DNA of 64,000 bases from Fredinandcohnia aciditolerans (GTDB lineage: Bacteria; Bacillota; Bacilli; Bacillales; Bacillaceae_L), in assembly GCA_003640645.1 (NCBI GenBank), contig QGHH01000021.1, positions 18,313 to 82,312 on the forward strand, read 5' to 3'. Below the pieces are notes generated by a model that saw only the letters and a list, made by a program, of their open reading frames with translations, ran no database searches and was not told the DNA's origin. Position 1 is the first letter of the stretch. Every line of letters begins with the position of its first letter. Below, in pieces: positions 18,464 through 26,672 of this stretch. A program made the translations under genes and the position numbers.

Positions 18464-19375
18464 TTAATTCTTTATAAATGTGGTGATTTTCTCTTTATGA
18501 TTTTGAAAGGATTGTTCTCCAAGCTTTACGAGGAAATCGATATACTCTGGTGCATCAAATGGAACCTCTCGGCCAAGTTCTTCATTTATGCGAACATAGT
18601 TATCACTTAGCAAATGCTGACAATGATAAGTTACCGATTCCGATGACAAATGCAGGGCGAGATCGAGTAGTTTTGGAGTCATTTTCATCGATGGAAGATT
18701 AAATGGCAGCCACTTATTTACGCCCCATTCTTTCTTTTTTTCAATCGAGAAGTCAATTTTTTGTAGACCTGTCCCTATTGATAAAATTTGAATGTCGGAT
18801 AAATTCTTTTCAAAATAATGCTGGGCTTCTGTAATACAAACAAGCGAAGGATTATTAGCCCAAAGTCCCCCATCAATGGCTAAATAGTGATTATTAATAT
18901 TATTTGGTGGGAAAAAGACGGGTGCTGAACATGAAGACAGAACGGCATCCCAAAGTTTTATGGAGTGATCGTCCTGTTCTGCATTACCATAATTCGTTCG
19001 GTGGACAAAAGGTTTCCCATTGGTAATATCAACTGTCGGGATAAGCAAGGGTTTTTCTATATCAAATAATGTAATTTCACCAAATGCTTCTTGAATATAG
19101 TGTCGTAAGAATTCATCACTGTACACACTTTTTAGAAATCCTATTTTCGCCTGTCTCGTAAAAATCTTTTCCCCGTATTTGATGTAGTTTTCCTGTACAT
19201 CCTCCATATTTATCTCTAAAGTTGCTGAAGCAGCAATGATTGAACCAGTACTCGTTCCTGCAACCATATCAAACATCTTGGAGATGGGTTTTTTATATTC
19301 TTTTTCTATTAAGCGTAAAATGGCAACAGCAAAGACTCCGCGAATTCCGCCCCCATCAATGCATAAGATTTTCAT
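18464..19375 (-). CDS. Patatin-like phospholipase
   Basis: A 303-aa lipid acyl hydrolase with the Ser-Asp dyad: oxyanion loop DGGGIRG at 7-13, nucleophile elbow GTSTGS at 40-45 (Ser42) and catalytic AIDGGLWANNPS near 170. No signal peptide or membrane segment is visible, so it is cytosolic. The GTG three codons upstream overlaps the AGGTGA ribosome site, so I start at ATG 19375. Patatins occur as effectors in some defence systems (for example CapV in CBASS), but no nucleotidyltransferase or sensor is beside it here. Substrate unknown. Confidence 0.87.
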   Translation of the reverse strand: MKILCIDGGGIRGVFAVAILRLIEKEYKKPISKMFDMVAGTSTGSIIAASATLEINMEDVQENYIKYGEKIFTRQAKIGFLKSVYSDEFLRHYIQEAFGEITLFDIEKPLLIPTVDITNGKPFVHRTNYGNAEQDDHSIKLWDAVLSSCSAPVFFPPNNINNHYLAIDGGLWANNPSLVCITEAQHYFEKNLSDIQILSIGTGLQKIDFSIEKKKEWGVNKWLPFNLPSMKMTPKLLDLALHLSSESVTYHCQHLLSDNYVRINEELGREVPFDAPEYIDFLVKLGEQSFQNHKEKITTFIKN

Positions 19376-19439
19376 ATTTTTCACCTATTAGCCGTTTTTT
19401 TTACTAGTATTCCCTTGAAGCATCGTAGGTATAAGCAGC

Positions 19440-19466
19440 AAAAAAGATGCCTCTAAAGGGCATCTT
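19440..19466 (-). terminator. Terminator of the selB-selenoprotein operon
   Basis: Stem AAGATGCC/GGCATCTT with a 7-nt loop; on the minus strand a T6 tract follows. The stem overlaps the selenoprotein stop codon. Confidence 0.88.
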
Positions 19467-19701
19467 ATACTTGCTTCATGATTGAAATGATTTCTTCTGG
19501 TGTTGGAAATCTACCTACTTCTTTTTTCGAGAACACTTTTTCCCCATTTACAGTCACTTCAAACACTCCGCCTGAAGCTGGAATGAGTTCAAGATTTGTA
19601 ATGTTTTGTCTAAAGTGTGTGAATAGTTTTTCCGCAAGACCTGCGGCTATAGGTGCGTAGTTTCACTGCATACAAAACTCAATTGAAATCTTATACATCA
19701 T
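19465..19701 (-). CDS. SelW/Rdx-family selenoprotein (CxxU), UGA read as selenocysteine
   Basis: Reading through the single in-frame TGA at 19663-19665 gives 78 residues: FCMQU at 9-13 (redox motif C10-x-x-U13), then NYAPIAAGLAEKL, and a C-terminal GGVFEVTVNGEKVFSKKEVGRFPTPEEI, all typical of the SelT/SelW/SelH (Rdx) family whose usual motif is CxxC or CxxU. AGGAGG lies 5 nt before the ATG, and the ATG is 9 nt from the selB stop, so it is cotranscribed with selB. A hairpin CCGCA-GGTCT-TGCGG begins 16 nt after the UGA (19632-19646), with GG at the start of the loop, as bacterial SECIS elements require. Automated tools would miss or truncate this gene. The redox role is inferred from the family. 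Confidence 0.92.
19632..19646 (-). promoter_or_regulatory. bSECIS element of the SelW-like gene
   Basis: 5-bp stem CCGCA/TGCGG with loop GGTCT, starting 16 nt downstream of the UGA on the coding strand. The position and the G-led loop suit SelB recognition. Confidence 0.75.
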
Positions 19702-19710
19702 GAAAACCTC

Positions 19711-21582
19711 CTATTTTTTTATCCATACCCGATTCCCTTCTTCGCGAAGTGTGAGTTGCTGTTCGTCAAGTAACTCTATGAAAGGAATGAGATATTTACG
19801 GGAAAGTGAAAGTATTTCTTTTGCTTCTGTTAAACTAAAACGTTCGTTTGTTTGAGCTTGTAGTTTAGCAACAGCTTTTTCAACAGCATTTTTGTGAACT
19901 AATGTGTCTTCACCCAATAAGAATGCTTGCTTTGTTTTTAACAAATAGCCCTTAAGCTCATTTGCCGCTTGGTTCTTAATAGAAACTTCTTTAAAATAAT
20001 CTCCCCATTTTTTTGGTTGAATAGCATCGTTGAGAAGTGAATCGACGATATTTTCCAATGGTCCTTTCGGTAGGCTCGGGTAAAAAGTTGCAACTGAAAG
20101 ATATTGTTCATCCTTTTTAATGGCACTGTTTTGTAATAACACATTTATACAGTATTCAATTAAATTTTTGTCTTGTTTAATCTCTTGACGAAGTTCTGCC
20201 TTACTCATACCTATTCGTAAAGGAAATTCTTTGTGATAATTGATTAATCTTTCAAGGATTGTTGCACTTAGTTCGGATATGGTTCGTTTCAGACTATACC
20301 CCTTCTCATTAACTTTAATATAACTTCCCGAGGATAAAATTTCTTTTACTTCTTCCTCTTGTAAAGAGGATAGTTGAATTAGCCTAAGCGTTGATAATAG
20401 CTTATGAGTCTGAAGTAAATCATCAATGATTTCTGATGGTGAACGCTCCTTTTGTTTTTTGAGCATATTTATGGTTTCTTCACCAAATCTGTATTTCTGA
20501 GCTTGTGGCTGAGTAATCAATCCACCACCAAGTGTTTCAACTGGAGTGGGTCTTCGTAAAATAAACCTATCGCCACGACGTACAACTATTTCATCATCTA
20601 ATCGAATCTGACAAAGTATTTCATCCGTTGATTCCTGAACTTCATTCCGATCAAAAAAGACAATTTTTCCGTAAGCTTCAGTCGTACCTACATGTAACTT
20701 GACCGGAGAACGTTGCTTTAGTGGAATTGATAGTGATGAAACAAGCTTCAGTGAAACATCAATCATGTTAGTTACTTGAAAGTTTTCTGAATCAACTAGC
20801 ACATCACCACGTCTAATCTCGTCTTTTGTTGCTCCGGTAATATTTAATGCCACCCGTTGCCCTGCCTGTGCCTGTTTTGTTTCTTGATTATGAACCTGAA
20901 TTTGGCGTATTTTAATCTTTTTTTCTGACGGCAAAAGGGTTAATTGACTGTCTTTTGTCACACTACCTTCAAACACTGTTCCTCTAACAACCGTACCATG
21001 TCCTTGAACTGTAAATGCTTGGTCAATTGGCAGGCGAAATGATCCATGGCTATTTCTTTGGTTAAGATTTTTAAGTTCCTTTTGAATCGCTTGCTTTAGT
21101 TCGGGTATTCCGTTTCTTGATAAGCTATCAATATACAGGATTGGAGCATCCTTATAATCCGTATCGGCGAGTAATTCATTTATCTCATCGACAGCGAGTT
21201 CCAGCAACTCCTTCTCTACCCTTTCAATCTTTGAAACCACAATCATACATTTCTTAATACCTAAAAATTTTAATATTTGGAGGTGTTCTTTTGTTTGTGG
21301 CATAACCCCTTCGTCCGCTGCAATCACAAGCAACACAAGATCAATCCCGGCAACACCGGCAATCATTTGTCTAATGAATCGTTCATGTCCAGGTACATCC
21401 ACGATTGAGATATGCATTTCGTTATTTAATACAAGAGGTGCAAAGCCAGGCTCAATTGATATATTCCGTTCTTTTTCTTCTTTTAACCGATCAGTATCAA
21501 CGCCTGTTAATGCTTTCGTGAGGGTTGTTTTTCCGTGGTCAATATGTCCCGCCATTCCAATGGTGTAATAGACTTCAGTCAT
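19711..21582 (-). CDS. selB: Selenocysteine-specific elongation factor SelB
   Basis: Delivers Sec-tRNA to the ribosome at UGA codons followed by a SECIS hairpin. The 623-aa protein starts with an EF-Tu-like GTPase (GHIDHGKTTLTKAL at 12-25, DVPGHERFIRQMIAGVAGID near 60, VVSKIE for the NKxD box), followed by beta-barrel domains and C-terminal winged helices that bind the SECIS (about 400-623). SISIEPGF-type switch text (NISIEPGFAPL) is typical of SelB and distinguishes it from EF-Tu. It is followed by the selenoprotein gene and lies opposite tRNA-Sec and selD. Confidence 0.97.
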   Translation of the reverse strand: MTEVYYTIGMAGHIDHGKTTLTKALTGVDTDRLKEEKERNISIEPGFAPLVLNNEMHISIVDVPGHERFIRQMIAGVAGIDLVLLVIAADEGVMPQTKEHLQILKFLGIKKCMIVVSKIERVEKELLELAVDEINELLADTDYKDAPILYIDSLSRNGIPELKQAIQKELKNLNQRNSHGSFRLPIDQAFTVQGHGTVVRGTVFEGSVTKDSQLTLLPSEKKIKIRQIQVHNQETKQAQAGQRVALNITGATKDEIRRGDVLVDSENFQVTNMIDVSLKLVSSLSIPLKQRSPVKLHVGTTEAYGKIVFFDRNEVQESTDEILCQIRLDDEIVVRRGDRFILRRPTPVETLGGGLITQPQAQKYRFGEETINMLKKQKERSPSEIIDDLLQTHKLLSTLRLIQLSSLQEEEVKEILSSGSYIKVNEKGYSLKRTISELSATILERLINYHKEFPLRIGMSKAELRQEIKQDKNLIEYCINVLLQNSAIKKDEQYLSVATFYPSLPKGPLENIVDSLLNDAIQPKKWGDYFKEVSIKNQAANELKGYLLKTKQAFLLGEDTLVHKNAVEKAVAKLQAQTNERFSLTEAKEILSLSRKYLIPFIELLDEQQLTLREEGNRVWIKK

Positions 21583-21670
21583 TATGTCCCTCCTCTCTTT
21601 TTATTACCGTAGTCTCTACCTTCTACTTTACTAGGAAGCCTGAAGCAATTTCAAGCAGGATGATTATTAT

Positions 21671-21700
21671 TTGCCTTGAAAATAGATTCCTGTATATAAT
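21671..21700 (+). promoter_or_regulatory. Promoter of selC-selD
   Basis: TTGCCT (21671-21676) and TATAAT (21695-21700) with 18-nt spacing precede tRNA-Sec by 17 nt. The consensus -10 suits a stable RNA gene. selD follows only about 50 nt after the tRNA, so it may share this promoter. Confidence 0.6.
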
Positions 21701-21717
21701 GAAAGGTGTTCCTTTTT

Positions 21718-21814
21718 GGGGTTGGCTGGGTGACTGGTGTCCCCCTGGGTCTTCAAAACCCTGAGGGAGGCGTGTGTCGTCTCTGGTGGGTTCGATTCCC
21801 ACACAGTCCCGCCA
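21718..21814 (+). tRNA. selC: tRNA-Sec (anticodon UCA)
   Basis: A 97-nt tRNA with encoded CCA. The anticodon loop CTTCAAA (21751-21757) carries TCA. The T arm is GTGGG-TTCGATT-CCCAC, the variable arm is long, and the D stem is extended, all features of tRNA-Sec. The 8-bp acceptor GGGGTTGG/ACAGTCCC includes two G-U pairs and an apparent G-A mismatch at its inner end; the discriminator is G. It lies between divergent selB and selD. Confidence 0.93.
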
Positions 21815-21864
21815 ATATTGTTTATATAAATGAAATGAAAAAAAGTGTGGAAGGAGTGAAGTTG

Positions 21865-22917
21865 ATGTCTAAGAAGGAAGAAATCATTAAATTGACCTCC
21901 CTTTCAACAAAGGCTGGCTGAGGATGCAAAATCGGTCCTGAGGACCTGACGCAGGTTCTGCGTCATTTACCCAAAGCTACGCCAAATCCTAATTTATTAG
22001 TTGGTCTTGATACGCCTGATGATGCAGGAGTATATAAAATCAGTGATGATCTTGCGCTTGTGCAAACACTGGACTTTTTCACCCCAATTGTGGACGACCC
22101 ATATATGTTTGGGCAAATTGCTGCAGCAAATGCTTTAAGTGATGTCTACGCAATGGGGGGTAAGCCGATTACGGTTATGAACATCGTCGCCTTCCCTATT
22201 AATACATTAGATAAAAGTATTTTAGCCGACATCTTAGCCGGTGCTGCGGAAAAAGTAAGAGAATCAGGAGCTTCATTAGTTGGTGGACACTCCATCGATG
22301 ACAAGGAGCCAAAATTCGGCTTATCCGTGACAGGTACTGTTCATCCCAATCGAATTCGTGCAAATGTCGGTGCAAAGCCTGGTGACCGCCTTATTTTAAC
22401 TAAGCCAATCGGGGTCGGGATATTAACAACAGCTATTAAGAGAGACCTACTAGAGGCTAAAGATATCAAAAAAGTAACAGAAGTCATGGCAACTTTAAAT
22501 AAAAATGCTGCCGAGGTAATGGAAGAATATCATGTTCATGCTTGTACAGATGTTACAGGATTTGGTCTCCTCGGTCACGCAATGGAAATGGCTGAAGGAA
22601 GCCAAGTTGGCATGACGATTCAGTACGAAAATGTCCCAATTTTGTCAAGAACGAAAGAACTCGCTAAACAAAACGTAGTTCCAGGCGGAACAAAGAAAAA
22701 TCATGCTTGGTTGGCAGAACGAATTGAGTATAGTTCTGGTCTTGATGAACTAGATCAACTCATTCTTTGTGATGCAATCACATCAGGTGGACTTCTTGTA
22801 TCTGTTCCAGAAGCTGAAGCCGAAAAAATGCTGCAAAAACTACATGAAAACAATGTAGAAGCGAGCATAATTGGTGAAGTAACAAGCGAAAAACCTGGAA
22901 TGATTAAGGTAATTTAA
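21865..22917 (+). CDS. selD: Selenide, water dikinase, itself a selenoprotein
   Basis: Makes selenophosphate, the selenium donor for Sec-tRNA. The gene starts at ATG 21865 (AAGGAG 8 nt upstream) and must be read through TGA at 21919-21921, giving 350 aa with Sec19 in the catalytic GUGCK motif where many SelD proteins have Cys. Downstream motifs include LLVGLDTPDDAGVYKI, QTLDFFTPIVDDPYMFGQIAAANALSDVYAMGG and the AIRS C-terminal domain (CTDVTGFGLLGHAMEM near 215). A conventional call would start at 22060 or treat the TGA as a nonsense mutation; the neighbouring selB, tRNA-Sec and SECIS hairpins argue for Sec. Confidence 0.96.
21934..21964 (+). promoter_or_regulatory. bSECIS region of selD (two adjacent hairpins)
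   Basis: GGTCC-TGA-GGACC starts 12 nt after the UGA, and a second stronger hairpin GACGCAG-GTT-CTGCGTC follows one base later. Both loops fall in the distance range reported for bacterial SECIS elements, and the second loop begins with G. Which one SelB reads cannot be told from sequence. Confidence 0.65.
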
Positions 22918-22943
22918 AGGACTCTAGTTTGAGTCCTTTTTAG
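22915..22943 (+). terminator. Terminator of selD
   Basis: Stem AAGGACTC/GAGTCCTT with TAGTTT loop and T5 tract at the selD stop. It separates selD from the following ABC transporter genes, at least partly. Confidence 0.8.
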
Positions 22944-23000
22944 GTTGATAGGAAATAATAACTTTAACTTTAATGTAATTTACAAAATGAGGTGTCAAAT

Positions 23001-23894
23001 TTGAAAACGAAAACGATTTATGTTTTTTTCCTAGTTTTAACCCTCCTTCTTACGGCTTGTGGTTCAAACACTAGTGATGAAAACGAAAATGAGAAAGAAG
23101 AATCTTTTACAATTGGAGTTATTCCAGTCCAAACGGTTGGTGAAATGGAGACAGCAATGGATAAGCTTCAGACTGTATTAACGGAAAAATTAAACCGCGA
23201 CGTGTCAGTTGAAGTGTATCCTGACTATAACGGTGTAGTAGAAGCGATGAATTATGACAAAATTGATATGGCCTATTTTGGTCCACTAACCTATGTTGTT
23301 GCCCACGAAAAAAGTGGTGCAAAAGCAATCATCACCCAATTGATTGATGGTGAGCCATTTTATCATTCTTATATCATTACTCATAAAGACAGTCCTTTAA
23401 ATTCGATTGAAGATTTGGTCGCTAACTCAAAAGAAATTGATTTTGCATTTGGTGATATTAACTCAACATCAGGATCTCTCATTCCTTCTATCGAATTAGA
23501 AGATCAAGGTGTGTTTAAATCTGAAGATGAGCACAATTTTAAAACGGTTCGATATACTGGTTCACATGATGCCACAGCCTTAGCGGTACAAAATCAACAA
23601 GTCGGTGCCGGAGCTATCGATAGTGCAATCTATAATCAGTTAGTTGAATCTGGAAAAGTAGATGGTTCGTTAATTAAAACAATTTGGCAATCTGAAAAAT
23701 TGTTTCAATACCCATGGGCTGTACATAAAGATACTGATGACGAAACCATTCAAAAACTTAAAGATGCCTTCTTAGCCATTGAAGATGAAGAAATATTAGC
23801 AGCGTTTGGCGCGAGCGGTTTTACAGAAGCAACGGATGAGGACTATGAGAGCATCCGGAAAGCTGCAATCAAACAAGGAATTATTAATGAATAG
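23001..23894 (+). CDS. PhnD-family phosphonate/phosphite-type ABC transporter substrate-binding lipoprotein
   Basis: A 297-aa binding protein. A hydrophobic leader ends in the lipobox LTAC near residue 20, so it is membrane-anchored outside the cell. The body has the PhnD/PtxB-type fold: IGVIPVQTVGEMETAMDKL, YPDYNGVVEAM, DMAYFGPLTYVVAHE, GDINSTSGSLIP and VQNQQVGAGAID. I start at TTG 23001, with GAGGTG 6 nt upstream. The genes for permease and ATPase follow. The ligand is unknown: phosphonate, phosphite or another oxyanion. The position beside selD raises the possibility of a selenium oxyanion, with no direct evidence. Confidence 0.85.
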   Translation: MKTKTIYVFFLVLTLLLTACGSNTSDENENEKEESFTIGVIPVQTVGEMETAMDKLQTVLTEKLNRDVSVEVYPDYNGVVEAMNYDKIDMAYFGPLTYVVAHEKSGAKAIITQLIDGEPFYHSYIITHKDSPLNSIEDLVANSKEIDFAFGDINSTSGSLIPSIELEDQGVFKSEDEHNFKTVRYTGSHDATALAVQNQQVGAGAIDSAIYNQLVESGKVDGSLIKTIWQSEKLFQYPWAVHKDTDDETIQKLKDAFLAIEDEEILAAFGASGFTEATDEDYESIRKAAIKQGIINE

Positions 23895-23905
23895 AGCTGA
23901 TTCAT

Positions 23906-24661
23906 ATGTGGTTTAAACGAACTACTTTTCTAACTGTAGTTCTATTGGTTATTGCAATTTTTGTTAGTATGAGATTAACCGAATTCGACTTATCAAAATT
24001 TCGTGATTTTCGAAATATGATAGATTTTCTTTCACAATGGTTTCCAATTGATTTTACAGCATTACCTCTATTGTTATGGGATAGTGCTGAGACCCTTGCG
24101 ATGGCATTTCTAGGAAGTTTTTTCGGGCTTATCATCGCGTTACCGATTAGCTTTCTTGGGGCCAAGAACACCTCTTCATCGGGCATAATTTACAATGTAG
24201 TCCGGATCTTAATGAGCTTTGTCCGTTCAATACCGGAAATTGTGTTTGGATTGATTTTATTAACGGCACTGGGGCTTGGCCCCTTTCCTGCTGTGTTAGC
24301 TATAATGTTTCACAATATAGGTGTTCTTGGAAAATTAATTTCCGAATTGATTGAATCAGCTGAACCCGGTCCACAGGAAGCCATGAGAGCTGTTGGAACA
24401 AAAAACTGGTTAGCATCTCTTTTTAGCATCCTACCGCAAATTTGGCCAAATGTCTTATCACAATATTTTTATCGGTTTGAGGTTGCGATCCGCACTTCCC
24501 TCATACTCGGATTTATTGGAGGTGGCGGGATTGGGCAGCGTCTTTTTAATGACTTTAAAAGTTTTCAATATTCATCTGTATCGTTGGACGTTTTACTCAT
24601 CATGGTAATTGTCATTATTGTGGACTCGTTTGGAAGTTATGTTCGGAATAAAGTGATTTGA
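23906..24661 (+). CDS. PhnE-family ABC transporter permease
   Basis: Inner-membrane permease of 251 aa with about six hydrophobic segments, the SFVRSIPEIVFGLILLTALGLGPFP segment near 110, the EAA-type loop GPQEAMRAVGTKNW near 155 and GFIGGGGIGQRLFNDF near 205. It starts 11 nt after the binding-protein gene, so they form an operon. The N-terminus has one additional membrane segment before the permease core. The ribosome site is weak. Confidence 0.85.
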   Translation: MWFKRTTFLTVVLLVIAIFVSMRLTEFDLSKFRDFRNMIDFLSQWFPIDFTALPLLLWDSAETLAMAFLGSFFGLIIALPISFLGAKNTSSSGIIYNVVRILMSFVRSIPEIVFGLILLTALGLGPFPAVLAIMFHNIGVLGKLISELIESAEPGPQEAMRAVGTKNWLASLFSILPQIWPNVLSQYFYRFEVAIRTSLILGFIGGGGIGQRLFNDFKSFQYSSVSLDVLLIMVIVIIVDSFGSYVRNKVI

Positions 24662-24715
24662 AGTTGATAAATCAGTACAAAGAAGCAATGACGCTTTGAA
24701 TGGGGTATGTGTGTA

Positions 24716-25453
24716 ATGATTGAGTTGAAGGATGTAACGGTGTACTATCCAAATACAAATAGACCTGCATTGAAAACAGTAAATCTTCACCTAGTTGAAG
24801 GAGAATTTGTTTGTGTGCTTGGCAAAAGCGGTGCGGGTAAATCAACGCTCATCCGTTGTATGAACGGTCTTCAACAGCCAACAAGTGGTGAAGTATTTTT
24901 TGATGGAGAACGATTTACAAATAAAACGAGTGAAGAACAGCGCCTCGTACGGAGAGAAGTCGGAATGATTTTTCAGCATTTTAACCTCATTCCCCGCTTG
25001 ACCGTATTGCAAAATACATTAACAGGGATGTTTGGTTATCGGAGTTCTATGAGGAATTTACTCGGGATCTTTTCGAACGAAGAAATTGACCAAGCAAAAC
25101 GTGTGTTAGGAGTTGTCGGTCTTTCTGAATTTGAAAATCGTCGGATTGAACATTTGAGTGGTGGTCAAAAGCAGCGTGTTGGAATTGCACGCGCTTTATT
25201 ACAAAAACCTCGTGTGTTTTTAGGAGACGAACCGGTGGCAAGCTTAGATCCAGGCACGGCTAATCGTATAATCTCTTTATTAAAGGAATTGCATGAGCGC
25301 CATGGACTCCTTTCTGTTATGAATCTACATGATGTTGAACTAGCAAAGCAATTTGCTTCAAGAATTATAGCTCTAAAAAGTGGTGAAATCATTTTTGACG
25401 GAAAACCTGAACATTTTACTGAAGAAATTTATAGACAAACATACCATTCATGA
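24716..25453 (+). CDS. PhnC-family ABC transporter ATPase
   Basis: The 245-aa ATPase has Walker A GKSGAGKST near 37, Q-loop FQHFNLIPRL near 87, signature LSGGQKQRVGIARAL near 143 and Walker B VFLGDEPVASLDP near 167. It completes the binding protein-permease-ATPase set (order D-E-C). I start at the ATG at 24716, since the upstream ATG abuts the GGGG ribosome site. Confidence 0.87.
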   Translation: MIELKDVTVYYPNTNRPALKTVNLHLVEGEFVCVLGKSGAGKSTLIRCMNGLQQPTSGEVFFDGERFTNKTSEEQRLVRREVGMIFQHFNLIPRLTVLQNTLTGMFGYRSSMRNLLGIFSNEEIDQAKRVLGVVGLSEFENRRIEHLSGGQKQRVGIARALLQKPRVFLGDEPVASLDPGTANRIISLLKELHERHGLLSVMNLHDVELAKQFASRIIALKSGEIIFDGKPEHFTEEIYRQTYHS

Positions 25454-25538
25454 AAAATATCCATTGAGAGGAAGTAATTGTTTTCTTTTTCGTGAATTGA
25501 TATAATTTTTTATATTAATAGAAAAGAAGGTACATGCT

Positions 25539-26639
25539 TTGACGAAAAAGAAATTACAATACTGGCTTATTCAGATCCTTTTGATTTTAACGATTATCTA
25601 TGTTTCAACGAAAATTACCTTTCTGTTTGAACCAATTGGTGTGTTTTTCTCTACAATCTTTTTTCCAATTTTGATTACTGGATTTCTTTATTTTCTATTA
25701 AATCCTGTCGTCAAATTTCTACATCGCCATAAAGTTCCAAAGAGTATAGGGATCATCATTATTTACGTAGCGTTTTTTGGGTTAATAATGTTAGCAGTCG
25801 GAAACTTAGTCCCGGTTATTACAAAACAATTTTCAGCCTTAGGTAATGCCCTACCTGGTTATGCCAACCAAGTGATGGACTTTTTTGAGAATGTTACAAA
25901 GTCCTCGGAATTTAAGTGGATTCAAGATGAACAACAGGAGCTTTTAAAAACGATTGAAGAAAAACTAATTGCTTTTGCAAATACTCTTCCAAACCGTATA
26001 ACGGGTGGTATTACGCAAATTATTGGCTTTGTGACGAATATTGCAATTATTCTTGTGACTGTGCCTTTCCTTTTGTTTTATATGTTCAAAGATGGCGACC
26101 GTTTCCCTCAAGCAATTGCAAGATTTTTTCCTACCGATTACAGAGATGAGGCTTTAACCATCTTAAAAGAAACCGGTGAGACGCTCTCTGCTTATATTCA
26201 AGGTCAAGTTACAGTAGCTCTAGCAGTTGGAACCCTATCATTTATTGGGTATTTAATTATTGACTTACCGTTTGCACTTGTTATGGCATTAATTGTTGCG
26301 GTGACGAATATTATTCCGTATGTCGGACCATTTCTCGGTGGTGCACCAGCAGTCATTGTTGGTTTATTTGACTCACCTGCGAAAGCATTGTTAGTCGTTT
26401 TAGTGATTGTCGTCGCACAGCAAATTGAAGGGAATGTGCTGTCTCCTCTTATCCTTGGTAAAACATTAGATACACACCCTGCTACGATCATTATTCTTTT
26501 ACTTGCAGCTGGAAATCTGGCAGGAGTATTAGGGATGATCCTAGCCATTCCAACCTATGCGGTTATCAAAACGATTGTCATCAATATTGTGAAATTCCTG
26601 AAAGCCAAGAAAAAGGCCGAACTAACAACAGATGTCTAA
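25539..26639 (+). CDS. AI-2E family transporter (UPF0118/PerM-like membrane protein)
   Basis: A 366-aa polytopic membrane protein: two N-terminal helices, a soluble segment at about 90-150, then helices including the family motif YVGPFLGGAPAVIVGLFDSP near 265-285 and NVLSPLILGKTLDTHPATII near 300. Family members act as exporters or sodium/proton antiporters; AI-2 transport is shown for few of them. Start is TTG 25539 with AGAAGG upstream; the nearby ATG is out of frame. Confidence 0.85.
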   Translation: MTKKKLQYWLIQILLILTIIYVSTKITFLFEPIGVFFSTIFFPILITGFLYFLLNPVVKFLHRHKVPKSIGIIIIYVAFFGLIMLAVGNLVPVITKQFSALGNALPGYANQVMDFFENVTKSSEFKWIQDEQQELLKTIEEKLIAFANTLPNRITGGITQIIGFVTNIAIILVTVPFLLFYMFKDGDRFPQAIARFFPTDYRDEALTILKETGETLSAYIQGQVTVALAVGTLSFIGYLIIDLPFALVMALIVAVTNIIPYVGPFLGGAPAVIVGLFDSPAKALLVVLVIVVAQQIEGNVLSPLILGKTLDTHPATIIILLLAAGNLAGVLGMILAIPTYAVIKTIVINIVKFLKAKKKAELTTDV

Positions 26640-26642
26640 ATA

Positions 26643-26672
26643 AAAACCACGGGACTTATGTTCCGTGGTTTG
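26643..26672. terminator. Bidirectional terminator
   Basis: Stem AAACCACGG/CCGTGGTTT with a 10-nt loop between convergent genes. Confidence 0.8.

Noticed and set aside
18464-19375. CBASS-type defence effector
   Set aside because: The patatin gene has no CD-NTase, Cap or other defence gene beside it; htpG and the selenium locus flank it.
19478-19660. Plus-strand ORF of 60 codons opposite the selenoprotein
   Set aside because: It is a shadow of the minus-strand Rdx frame, with no ribosome site and no recognisable family.
21919-21921. selD as a pseudogene with a nonsense mutation
   Set aside because: The TGA sits exactly at the catalytic Cys/Sec position, with SECIS-like hairpins, tRNA-Sec and selB adjacent. 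The frame is otherwise intact from a good start.
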